A DNA stretch of 21,815 nt. Origin: a virus. Each line of letters opens with the position of its first letter. Within the stretch, counting starts at the first letter, position 1. The stretch spans positions 1-21,815 of the IMG/VR virus record IMGVR_UViG_3300009786_000106; one strand, given 5' to 3'. Made by a program: the position numbers and the translations under genes. Below, piece by piece: positions 15,077 through 19,518 of this stretch. The notes under the pieces are model-generated. The model did no database searches. It was not told where the DNA came from and saw only the letters and a list, made by a program, of their open reading frames with translations.

Positions 15077-15256
15077 CTAAGTTTCTCCGAAGATGTATCC
15101 TGCTTCAAGCAATGCGATTGTATCTTCATCCCAGTACTCTGACACGTCTACATCGCCATAGTGGAAGGTGGTTCGCTCAGTAAGTATCTCTTCGGTAAGA
15201 TACTCTACTTCTTCCGTTTCCTCATTATACTCAATAGTCAAAACGTAAGTCTTCAT
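15077..15256 (-). CDS. Small acidic protein (59 aa)
   Basis: The start is the ATG at 15256 (MKTYVLTIEYNEETEEVEYL), with an AGGAGGT site 7-8 bases upstream. A GTG two codons earlier would lie within that site. The protein is strongly acidic, Glu/Thr/Tyr-rich, beta-strand then helix (DEDTIALLEAGYIFGET). It has no Cys and no membrane segment. Its own sigma70-like promoter and following hairpins make it nearly a separate unit. Small acidic phage proteins often act as DNA mimics or inhibitors of host enzymes, but I have no direct evidence for that here. Confidence 0.75.
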   Translation of the reverse strand: MKTYVLTIEYNEETEEVEYLTEEILTERTTFHYGDVDVSEYWDEDTIALLEAGYIFGET

Positions 15257-15273
15257 AAACACCTCCTATTTAT

Positions 15274-15301
15274 ACCATATATATTATATACTTTTTGTCA
15301 A
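15274..15301 (-). promoter_or_regulatory. Leftward sigma70-like promoter
   Basis: On the minus strand a perfect TTGACA (-35, 15301-15296) is followed after 16 bp by TATGGT (-10, 15279-15274). The stretch between is almost pure A/T (AAAAGTATATAATATA). Other -10 choices (TATAAT, TATAAA) exist at worse spacing. It lies 18 bp before the ATG of the 59-aa gene and could also start the leftward block. Confidence 0.6.
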
Positions 15302-15360
15302 ATATGCAATAACTTTCTTTATTCTTCTAAGCCCTAGTAAAATCAAGTGCTTAGAGTAGT

Positions 15361-15555
15361 TTACCACCTTTCGACACATTCTTGTTTGAAACAGGATTCC
15401 AAATCCAACCCTGCTCCTTTGGTCGCAGGGCAAAAATGCGTGTGATCCACGGCACAATAAAGGGGACAATTGTAGGTAATTTGTTTGGCCAGGCGTACCT
15501 CCACCATATGAAGAGCCGTAGCTACTAAAATTATAATGATATCCGCCCATGTCAT
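15361..15555 (-). CDS. Small membrane protein with Cys-rich tail (64 aa)
   Basis: The start is the ATG at 15555 (MTWADIIIILVATALHMVEV), behind a run of AAGGGGG about 6 bases upstream. A GTG six codons earlier is less likely. Residues 4-20 form one hydrophobic transmembrane segment or signal anchor. The following 40 residues contain five Cys (NCPLYCAVDHTHFC, SCFKQEC) and two His, which suggests disulfides outside the cytoplasm or a metal site. It is the first leftward gene after a sigma70-like promoter. An overlapping frame in another phase is judged a shadow. The function is unknown. A superinfection-exclusion or lysis accessory role is possible. Confidence 0.62.
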   Translation of the reverse strand: MTWADIIIILVATALHMVEVRLAKQITYNCPLYCAVDHTHFCPATKGAGLDLESCFKQECVERW

Positions 15556-15578
15556 AAAGGCCCCCTTTTTCACCAGAT

Positions 15579-15606
15579 AATATAAAACTTTTTAGTTGAT
15601 TTTCAA
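15579..15606 (-). promoter_or_regulatory. Leftward sigma70-like promoter of the divergent region
   Basis: On the minus strand TTGAAA (15606-15601) and TATATT (15584-15579) are spaced by 16 bp, each one mismatch from consensus. It would drive the small membrane protein gene that starts about 24 bp downstream of the -10 box. Confidence 0.55.
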
Positions 15607-15618
15607 AGAGGTTTCAAA
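15601..15618. repeat. Two TTTCAAA direct repeats overlapping a promoter
   Basis: TTTCAAA occurs at 15601-15607 and 15612-15618, centre to centre 11 bp, one helical turn. The first copy is the -35 box of the leftward promoter. This geometry suits a regulator binding one DNA face, but two 7-mers in AT-rich DNA may arise by chance. Confidence 0.35.
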
Positions 15619-15665
15619 AATTAAAGGATTTGATCGTATGGCTAAACCTTAAGGCATGTCCGGGT

Positions 15666-15706
15666 ATGTGGGACTTTCCACATTAACAAAACCGTTATTT
15701 TCGGTT
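15666..15706 (+). promoter_or_regulatory. Tandem hairpins in the leader of the rightward block
   Basis: ATGTGG/CCACAT (15666-15671 with 15678-15683, 6-nt loop) and AACCG/CGGTT (15690-15694 with 15702-15706, 7-nt loop) lie 20 bases before the first rightward start. They could be a 5' leader controlling translation or mRNA stability. The stretch 15607-15725 shows no good rightward promoter and no convincing gene. Confidence 0.4.
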
Positions 15707-15725
15707 ACATATGAAAGGGTTCTCA

Positions 15726-15962
15726 ATGAACTTCATACTAAACAGTATCTACACAATCAAATGGTTGTTCTCAGGCGAATCATTCTACACTAGAGCAGAG
15801 TGGGTTGATTCATTCGTTACAGGTGACGGCGCGACAGTGTTGGTATTTCAACGGGTTGGCAAACTCAAAGAAGATGGTTCTCCAATCTACTATTACTTCA
15901 CTGATGCCGAACTTACTTCACAAGTTTGTGCCCCATCTACCATCAAAGAGTACTCTGTTTAA
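15726..15962 (+). CDS. First rightward gene, unknown (78 aa)
   Basis: The start is taken at the ATG at 15726 (MNFILNSIYTIKWLFSGESF), since AAAGGG lies 6-7 bases upstream. An ATG five codons earlier has no ribosome site. The N-terminus is amphipathic or membrane-facing (FILNSIYTIKWLF). The rest is a probable small beta domain (SFVTGDGATVLVFQRVGKL, IYYYFTDAELTSQV). The codon choice differs slightly from the genes further right (more C-ending codons). The function is unknown. It leads the early block and is followed by a 154-bp structured gap. Confidence 0.72.
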   Translation: MNFILNSIYTIKWLFSGESFYTRAEWVDSFVTGDGATVLVFQRVGKLKEDGSPIYYYFTDAELTSQVCAPSTIKEYSV

Positions 15963-15990
15963 TCAGAGGCTCTATCTTTGGGGTTGAATA

Positions 15991-16069
15991 GGTATATATT
16001 GTGTGTAGATGGATTACTCTTGGACATCTATATAGTAAGACCCTTAACAGGCCTACACACATATATATT
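15991..16069. repeat. 15-bp inverted repeat with one bulge (up to 17 bp with wobble pairs)
   Basis: TATATAT (15993-15999) plus GTGTGTAG (16001-16008) pairs with CTACACAC (16053-16060) plus ATATATA (16061-16067), leaving T16000 bulged. Two G-T pairs can extend it. The enclosed 44 nt contain a further TAGATG/CATCTA hairpin, which shares some bases with the outer arm, and the palindrome CTATATAG. It fills most of the 154-bp gap between two rightward genes, and its right arm overlaps a promoter. It may be an operator, a cruciform or a folded RNA leader. Confidence 0.7.
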
Positions 16070-16071
16070 AT
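16044..16071 (+). promoter_or_regulatory. Rightward sigma70-like promoter
   Basis: TTAACA (16044-16049) and TATTAT (16066-16071) are spaced by 16 bp, each one mismatch from consensus. The -10 box lies at the outer end of the right arm of the inverted repeat, so stem or regulator formation could affect it. It would drive the genes from 16117 onward. Confidence 0.5.
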
Positions 16072-16116
16072 ATAAACTCATACCAAACCTTAACCTTATT
16101 CAATCGGAGAATAATA

Positions 16117-16323
16117 ATGCCTAACACTGCATATAATAAACGACAAGAAGATGCACTTGCATTAATTGAAGCATCAAAATTAAACTTTAACTGGACTGAT
16201 CAAGAGATTGCTGACTTTGTTAATCAATTCCCTGATAACCCTCAAACTAAAGTGGTACTCTCATTCTTAGACCTTGATGAAGAGGTCTTAAGAGTAACCA
16301 CACATTCTGTTAGGAGTGTATAA
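16117..16323 (+). CDS. Unknown small helical protein (68 aa)
   Basis: A CGGAGAA site precedes MPNTAYNKRQEDALALIE. The protein is helical and acidic, with NFNWTDQEIADFVNQFPDN in the middle, which could be a helix-turn-helix-like or small helical bundle, though no known family is recognised. No Cys or membrane segment. It is directly followed by the next gene (TAA then ATG), whose ribosome site AGGAG lies inside its last codons. Confidence 0.75.
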   Translation: MPNTAYNKRQEDALALIEASKLNFNWTDQEIADFVNQFPDNPQTKVVLSFLDLDEEVLRVTTHSVRSV

Positions 16324-16506
16324 ATGCAGAATATATTTAATCAATGGCATAGTAGAGTAGCCAGACAATACCTACAAGATACTTCTAAGGTTAATAGAAG
16401 TACAACCAACCTATTATCAATTAAATGGGTTAAGGATACTGGATTAAGTACTACTAAACTACGTCATATGGCTCGAGCAAGACTAGCTCAATTAGGGAGA
16501 ATATAA
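16324..16506 (+). CDS. Small basic protein, possible DNA-binding (60 aa)
   Basis: MQNIFNQWHSRVARQYLQDT, followed by a basic helical part (LSIKWVKDTGLSTTKLRHMARARLAQLGRI). The last 25 residues could be a recognition-helix-like segment with Arg and Lys, but a full helix-turn-helix is not certain. The ribosome site is AGGAG, and the start abuts the preceding stop. Its own stop overlaps the next ATG as TAATG. It is a normal member of a tightly coupled early operon. Confidence 0.7.
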   Translation: MQNIFNQWHSRVARQYLQDTSKVNRSTTNLLSIKWVKDTGLSTTKLRHMARARLAQLGRI

Positions 16507-16664
16507 TGTCAAGAGTATTTGCAGTAGTATGGATCGCAGCAATAACATTTCAGTGCTTTATGCACTATAATATGGTAGGTTACCACAGCAGTATTATATT
16601 CTGGTGGTTACTAAACTTTAGCATCGCATCCTTAATATGGGATGGATATAAAGTAAGGAAGTAA
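16506..16664 (+). CDS. Small membrane protein with two hydrophobic segments (52 aa)
   Basis: Starts MSRVFAVVWIAAITFQCFM, behind GGGAGA. Two hydrophobic stretches (about 4-18 and 29-45, SIIFWWLLNFSIASLIW) are separated by a short polar loop, and a basic end (DGYKVRK) should face the cytoplasm. It is probably an inner-membrane hairpin protein. Several small early phage membrane proteins alter host uptake or block superinfection, but there is no specific evidence here. A TAATG overlap couples it to the gene before. Confidence 0.7.
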   Translation: MSRVFAVVWIAAITFQCFMHYNMVGYHSSIIFWWLLNFSIASLIWDGYKVRK

Positions 16665-16666
16665 GT

Positions 16667-16813
16667 ATGGAATTTAATACATATGTTATCAATGGTCAGT
16701 TCTTTGTCATATGGTGTGGACCAATAGTCTATACTGATGATGAAATAATTGAGCACGAAAAGCGTGAAGAAAGACTTACTGAAGATGCTTTTTGGGAAGA
16801 ACATTACCAATAA
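16667..16813 (+). CDS. Small acidic protein (48 aa)
   Basis: MEFNTYVINGQFFVIWCGPIVYTDDEI with an AAGGAAG site. The first 25 residues look like a beta hairpin, and the end is a charged helix (IIEHEKREERLTEDAFWEEHYQ). I do not recognise it. It is the last gene before a 318-bp non-coding stretch that holds the tRNA and two structured RNAs, and shares the operon of the three genes before it. Confidence 0.65.
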   Translation: MEFNTYVINGQFFVIWCGPIVYTDDEIIEHEKREERLTEDAFWEEHYQ

Positions 16814-16820
16814 GATAAAT

Positions 16821-16894
16821 AGCGGGGACGAGCTTTGGTAGGCTGGACTGTCTCATAAGCAGTAGTATTGTGAGTTCGATTCTCACCCCCGCAA
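16821..16894 (+). tRNA. tRNA with CAT anticodon, initiator-like acceptor stem
   Basis: The T arm GTGAG-TTCGATT-CTCAC is canonical. The anticodon stem is ACTGT/GCAGT (one T-G pair), with loop CTCATAA and anticodon CAT at 16854-16856. The acceptor is GCGGGG paired with CCCCGC, flanked by A1 and A72, then discriminator A. Positions 2-7 and 66-73 are the same as I recall for bacterial initiator tRNA, which also has an unpaired first base (C1:A72). Oddities: no T at position 8, a G-G mismatch in the D stem, no encoded CCA, and no three G-C pairs in the anticodon stem. Elongator Met, Ile2 or a degenerate tRNA remain possible. Confidence 0.65.
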
Positions 16895-16899
16895 CAAAA

Positions 16900-16968
16900 T
16901 TGAGAGAGTGAACTAAGGAGCTGCGAAACGTGCTCATAAGTTCATGGTCATGCCATAAGCTCTCTCAA
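16900..16968 (+). ncRNA. Structured RNA with 9-bp closing stem and three-way junction
   Basis: TTGAGAGAG (16900-16908) pairs perfectly with CTCTCTCAA (16960-16968). Inside, TGAACT (16909-16914) pairs with AGTTCA (16939-16944), and this arm continues as GAGC/GCTC (16918-16921 with 16932-16935). A second small arm, TGG/CCA (16945-16947 with 16953-16955), completes a three-way junction. It lies 5 nt after the tRNA and repeats its CTCATAAG string. It is not a tRNA, and the hammerhead core is absent. No reading frame uses it. Confidence 0.55.
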
Positions 16969-17027
16969 GCGTATTGAAGAATAGCGCAGGCAAAGGGTTC
17001 ATATTTCCCTTCCGTAACGTTATCATG

Positions 17028-17100
17028 GCACACTGTTGACCCTTAATCAACAGCCTGGGAGATTTAGGCTAAATGATTCAACCAATCATTAGCAGTGTGC
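17028..17100 (+). ncRNA. Cloverleaf-like RNA with 8-bp closing stem and three arms
   Basis: GCACACTG (17028-17035) pairs with CAGTGTGC (17093-17100). The interior has three hairpins: TTGA/TCAA with a 7-nt loop (17036-17050), GCCT/AGGC (17053-17069), and AATGATT/AATCATT with a 5-nt loop (17072-17090). This four-way layout and its 73-nt size mimic a tRNA. However, the loops lack T33 and the D-loop GG, so I do not call it a tRNA. A weaker AAGGG/CCCTT hairpin lies between it and the previous element (16993-17011). The tail TTTATAATT could also let it act as a terminator. Confidence 0.55.
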
Positions 17101-17131
17101 TTTATAATTAAACAAGAGAAAGAGGTTATCA

Positions 17132-17506
17132 ATGCAAATAGTAATAAATAGTACCTATGAAGAGATCAAGTATAGTGATGCAATAGTATTAGACTATATG
17201 AGATGTATGGACTGGTTTCAAAGAGCTATGCTAGAGAGTGATTATGAGTTGTTTGATGACACGATCAAGCTTGCTAAGATTGTCTTTGATGATATAGATA
17301 TCAATGATAATAATTGGAGAACCTTAGGTAATGGTGTATCACATCTATTGGCTAGGCTAGAGTTAACTCGTACATTACGAGATGATCATTCATTAGTATG
17401 GAGACTACCTGAATCAGGTATATATCCTAAATATCAAGCAAATATTGCTGAATTAATGATGGTAATGGGTATGTTTGACAAACTTAATACAAATGAGCTA
17501 TCATGA
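17132..17506 (+). CDS. Unknown protein after the RNA cluster (124 aa)
   Basis: MQIVINSTYEEIKYSDAIVLDY behind an AGAGGT site. A helical protein with an acidic character (FDDTIKLAKIVFDDIDINDN), then LGNGVSHLLARLELTRTLRDD, and helical to the end (NIAELMMVMGMFDKLN). There is no Cys motif or membrane segment. I do not recognise a family. A TATAAT at 17103-17108 directly after the structured RNA may be a -10 box, though no good -35 is seen. The stop overlaps the next start by ATGA. Confidence 0.8.
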   Translation: MQIVINSTYEEIKYSDAIVLDYMRCMDWFQRAMLESDYELFDDTIKLAKIVFDDIDINDNNWRTLGNGVSHLLARLELTRTLRDDHSLVWRLPESGIYPKYQANIAELMMVMGMFDKLNTNELS

Positions 17507-17643
17507 CTAAAGAAACTGACCCTTTTTATAGTTATGTAGAAGCAATGATAGGTAAACCTATCGATGAAATAGATGGTGTATTAATTCAACATCTATGGCA
17601 TTTATTTATGGATCAACCAGTAAAATCAGAAAAGGAAGAATAA
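17503..17643 (+). CDS. Small acidic protein (46 aa)
   Basis: MTKETDPFYSYVEAMIGKPIDEI, followed by helical GVLIQHLWHLFMDQP and a charged tail KSEKEE. The start overlaps the preceding TGA (ATGA), so translation is coupled and no separate ribosome site is needed. No recognised domain. It is accepted because it fills the space exactly between two neighbours and keeps the pattern of the operon. The function is unknown. Confidence 0.65.
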   Translation: MTKETDPFYSYVEAMIGKPIDEIDGVLIQHLWHLFMDQPVKSEKEE

Positions 17644-17644
17644 T

Positions 17645-17806
17645 ATGATAACAGTAACTGCAATATGTCCTGAATGTGGGGATATAATAGAAGAACAAGA
17701 GTGCGAATCACACCCTGATACTGCACTATTAATATATGAATCTGAGAATGAAGCGTTTGTTGGTGAAGCTCTTGTAGAGTATATATATGGAGAGCATAAT
17801 GAGTAA
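17645..17806 (+). CDS. Small zinc-ribbon-like protein (53 aa)
   Basis: MITVTAICPECGDIIEEQECESHPD contains CPEC at residues 8-11 and a further Cys20 and His23. This would complete a C-C-C-H zinc site, though short and atypical. The second half is acidic (LLIYESENEAFVGEALVEYIYGEHNE). A GGAAGAA site precedes the ATG. The next gene's ATG lies inside its last codons. Zinc-ribbon mini-proteins often bind nucleic acid or host transcription proteins, but here the acidic charge argues against DNA contact. Confidence 0.68.
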   Translation: MITVTAICPECGDIIEEQECESHPDTALLIYESENEAFVGEALVEYIYGEHNE

Positions 17807-17912
17807 ATATACTAATAGGACCTTGTTTGAATACTTTGAGATGCTTCTATTAATCTTAATAGCACTATCACCCTTTATATTGATTTACTATGTCTTTATG
17901 GTAATGAGCTAA
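17799..17912 (+). CDS. Very small single-pass membrane protein (37 aa)
   Basis: MSKYTNRTLFEYFEMLLLIL starts behind GGAGAG and overlaps the previous gene by 8 bases. Residues about 15-34 (MLLLILIALSPFILIYYVFM) form one transmembrane helix, leaving a short polar N-terminus. The length is at the lower edge of what can be judged, but start, ribosome site and composition agree. It could be a membrane-active inhibitor or part of lysis or exclusion. No family recognised. Confidence 0.6.
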   Translation: MSKYTNRTLFEYFEMLLLILIALSPFILIYYVFMVMS

Positions 17913-17914
17913 TT

Positions 17915-18223
17915 ATGATGAATTGTAAAAGTTGCGGAAAAAAAGTACTCATAGAGAATATGGAGTATGCAGAGTATCATTTAGAATGCTTTAAATCAAA
18001 GATGGACACTACTACGTTCATTGATGAAAAGATGGATCTACGGACCTATCCAGTTAGCTATGATGCACCTGCCGAAAAAGAAACTAAAGAAGAACAATGG
18101 GGTCATCTTTACAAAGCTTTAGGAGTTAATAAAGCTACTGTTTGGATGGCTGAAAATGTTTATAATGACAGAGATATGGAAGATATCTTTCATAAAATAA
18201 TGGAAGGGGAAATAGACCTATGA
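17915..18223 (+). CDS. Zinc-binding small protein (102 aa)
   Basis: The N-terminus MMNCKSCGKKVLIENMEYAEYHLEC holds CKSC (4-7) and HLEC (H22, C25), a treble-clef-like or zinc-ribbon C-C-H-C site. An acidic linker follows (DAPAEKETKEEQ), then a helical tail (WGHLYKALGVNKATVWMAEN) and an acidic end. The ribosome site is weak, so coupling with the short gene just upstream is likely. Its stop overlaps the next start. Perhaps a host-protein or nucleic acid binder, not identified further. Confidence 0.75.
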   Translation: MMNCKSCGKKVLIENMEYAEYHLECFKSKMDTTTFIDEKMDLRTYPVSYDAPAEKETKEEQWGHLYKALGVNKATVWMAENVYNDRDMEDIFHKIMEGEIDL

Positions 18224-18438
18224 TGAATCATTCAGAGTTAGTCAGATTTTATCAAATGCAATTGGTAAAATTTAGAGCACTCCAAACAAAGAATATTCAT
18301 AAGACTGAATTTGGAACTAGAATTACACCAATATTAATAGGTGCAACAGAACGTAGGCTTAATGAATTAAGAGCTGGTAAAGTTACCCAAGCTATCTTAG
18401 ATATACCTATTTTCAAGAACGGAATAGATAATGGATAA
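18220..18438 (+). CDS. Small helical basic protein (72 aa)
   Basis: MMNHSELVRFYQMQLVKFRALQT, fully helical in the first half, then ITPILIGATERRLNELRAGKV. It is rich in Arg and Lys with no Cys. Start and preceding stop overlap (ATGATGA). Two adjacent Met codons at the start leave the exact site uncertain by one codon. Function unknown. The overlapping arrangement supports it as a real gene. Confidence 0.7.
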   Translation: MMNHSELVRFYQMQLVKFRALQTKNIHKTEFGTRITPILIGATERRLNELRAGKVTQAILDIPIFKNGIDNG

Positions 18439-18718
18439 AAAAATGGAAGAGGTTATGCATCAATATGTAGTTTTATTCTCTTGTAAAGATGATGAAGGGG
18501 TAATACAGGACCATCCTTTGCGTCCTTTTGAGCTCAAGTTAGAAGCTGATATGTATTTAGATGGATATGTAGATGCCATTATTAATCATACAGCTGAAAC
18601 AAATATAGGTAAAGTTAAAGGACTGTTCAGAATATCAAAAATAGGAGAAGAAAACTATGGGAAGAAGACCCCTACCAAAAAAGTTCAAAAACAAGATAGC
18701 ATTAATGAGGCTACTTGA
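18431..18718 (+). CDS. Unknown protein (95 aa)
   Basis: MDKKMEEVMHQYVVLFSCKDDEGVIQDHPLRPFELKLEAD: a beta strand opening with a likely mixed alpha/beta domain, ending in a basic tail (YGKKTPTKKVQKQDSINEAT). It overlaps the previous gene by 8 bases and the next by 62 bases; the final 20 residues lie in that overlap. No known motif is seen. It may be a small host-interaction protein. Confidence 0.72.
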   Translation: MDKKMEEVMHQYVVLFSCKDDEGVIQDHPLRPFELKLEADMYLDGYVDAIINHTAETNIGKVKGLFRISKIGEENYGKKTPTKKVQKQDSINEAT

Positions 18719-18854
18719 TAAGGTTACATATAGTAGGGTAGCTGAATATAATCGTGTCTCAATTGGGACAGTACAGAATTGCGTAAAGCAATACAAGACA
18801 GATCACCCGATATGGTTGAAGGTGAGAGCTGTTGTGCACAAGTTAGTTAACTAA
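18657..18854 (+). CDS. Possible helix-turn-helix DNA-binding protein (65 aa)
   Basis: An AGGAGAAG site precedes MGRRPLPKKFKNKIALMRLL, so it is real despite its 62-bp overlap with the gene before. Residues about 24-46 (TYSRVAEYNRVSIGTVQNCVKQY) fit a helix-turn-helix: a helix with Ala, a turn at Val-Ser, and a recognition helix starting at IGTVQNC. The protein is basic. It could be a phage transcription regulator of the early region, or a Cro-like control protein. A family search is needed for certainty. Confidence 0.68.
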   Translation: MGRRPLPKKFKNKIALMRLLDKVTYSRVAEYNRVSIGTVQNCVKQYKTDHPIWLKVRAVVHKLVN

Positions 18855-18868
18855 AAGGAGTATCAAAT

Positions 18869-19075
18869 ATGCCGAATATAAAGGTATTAGCAGGTGGCGG
18901 TTTCGTAGAACAAGAAGTTAGAGCAGAAACAATATGTGAGTTAAGAGAAGAACTCGATATTAGTTCTGGGGCATCTGTAGCAGTGAATGGTTCTAATAAG
19001 AACAATTCATACAGTCTACAAGATGGTGATCTAGTTGCTGCAGTCAGTAATGACAAAACTGGAGGAGATCAGTAA
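18869..19075 (+). CDS. Ubiquitin-like beta-grasp protein, ThiS/MoaD-type (68 aa)
   Basis: The layout fits the beta-grasp fold: strand NIKVLAGG, strand GFVEQEVR, helix ETICELREELDI, strand ASVAVNG, then SLQDGDLVAAVS, ending in KTGGDQ. V-V-N-G, L-x-DGD-x-V and a final GG are recurrent in ThiS, MoaD and bacterial ubiquitin-like proteins, and I recall related small proteins in phages. The GG (65-66) is followed by two residues, so exposure would need trimming. No E1, JAB or sulfurtransferase is seen in the window. An AAAAGGAG site precedes it, and the structured RNA begins 6 nt after its stop. Confidence 0.75.
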   Translation: MPNIKVLAGGGFVEQEVRAETICELREELDISSGASVAVNGSNKNNSYSLQDGDLVAAVSNDKTGGDQ

Positions 19076-19081
19076 AAACTC

Positions 19082-19111
19082 TACTCTTGGGTGGGAGTAT
19101 AACTTACCCAA
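19082..19111 (+). ncRNA. Possible H-type pseudoknot after the ubiquitin-like gene
   Basis: Stem 1 TACTC (19082-19086) pairs with GAGTA (19095-19099). Its loop TTGGGT (19087-19092) is complementary to ACCCAA (19106-19111). This is the order of an H-type pseudoknot. Two hairpins follow: TCTC/GAGA (19118-19129) and CTAGC/GCTGG (19134-19150). Alternative local pairings exist, so the fold is a hypothesis. The stop codon of the previous gene is 7 nt upstream. Confidence 0.45.
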
Positions 19112-19176
19112 AAATTATCTCGCGGGAGAAAGTCTAGCTGTCGTGGCTGGGAGATTCGAGTATTGATAACAAGAAC

Positions 19177-19282
19177 GATAATATATAGTTTTTAATAGTG
19201 CCTGCTATTAAACGACGGGAGAAACCAGGTGGGTTTATACCATGAGGTCACTGAAACTGCATAAATTCTACTATATATTATC
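19177..19282 (+). ncRNA. Multibranched RNA with a perfect 12-bp closing stem
   Basis: GATAATATATAG (19177-19188) is the exact inverted repeat of CTATATATTATC (19271-19282). The interior holds three hairpins: an 8-bp TTTAATAG/CTATTAAA with a 6-nt loop (19191-19212), AAACC/GGTTT (19222-19236), and ACC/GGT (19239-19248). All lie in the non-coding gap from 19076 to 19365, with no credible gene on either strand. Three hairpins inside one stem in such a short span is more than I would expect from AT-rich DNA by chance, though part of the stem is simple TA repeat. Confidence 0.6.
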
Positions 19283-19291
19283 AATTCTAAA

Positions 19292-19347
19292 GCCACACTC
19301 TAATCAAGTGATTGAGCTCTACGCTACCACGTAAGAGAGGGTGTGGC
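19292..19347 (+). ncRNA. Compact three-way junction RNA before the next gene
   Basis: GCCACACTC (19292-19300) pairs with GGGTGTGGC (19339-19347), nine pairs with one G-T. Inside are AATC/GATT and CTCTACG/CGT-A-AGAG with one bulged A. It resembles a tRNA lacking the T arm, but nothing marks an anticodon. The stem ends 19 nt before the ATG of the zinc-ribbon gene, so it could also be a leader structure. Confidence 0.55.
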
Positions 19348-19365
19348 AATAGAAGAAAGAATTTA

Positions 19366-19518
19366 ATGTACACTAAAAGTAAAAAATTTAGAGAAAGCAA
19401 AACAAGGGCTAAATGTAAATATTGTACTTCAACAAAATTGCATTGGGCTGATACTGAATATGGTTGGCTATTATTTGATAAAAATGGTACTCGACACAAA
19501 TGCAAGGAGAAAAAATGA
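19366..19518 (+). CDS. Small zinc-ribbon protein (50 aa)
   Basis: The ATG at 19366 (MYTKSKKFRESKTRAKCKYC) is preferred to a TTG upstream inside the structured RNA. CKYC (17-20) and HKC (44-46) give the zinc ligands. The spacer LHWADTEYGWLLFDKNGTRH follows a pattern I recall in small phage and bacterial zinc-ribbon proteins (a W before and another after a D-x-x-G-x-x-H-x-C end). It is basic and may bind nucleic acid. The ribosome site is weak (GAAAGA). The next gene starts inside its last codons. Confidence 0.72.
   Translation: MYTKSKKFRESKTRAKCKYCTSTKLHWADTEYGWLLFDKNGTRHKCKEKK

Noticed and set aside
15284-15550. Leftward frame overlapping the Cys-rich membrane protein gene (MGGYHYNF start)
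   Set aside because: It lacks a good ribosome site and runs through the hairpin and promoter region, while the other frame has a ribosome site and a clear transmembrane segment.
15641-15793. Rightward ATG frames before the first early gene: a 4-codon minigene (MAKP) behind AAAGGA, and a 45-codon frame from 15656
   Set aside because: The minigene is too short to judge, and the 45-codon frame has poor ribosome spacing and overlaps the better supported gene at 15726 in another phase.
16900-16968. A second tRNA-Met, because of the CTCATAAG string
   Set aside because: No anticodon stem can form around that string, and no T arm is present; the pairing is a three-way junction instead.
16900-17100. 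Hammerhead ribozyme
   Set aside because: A GAAAC-like string is present, but the CUGAUGA core is missing.
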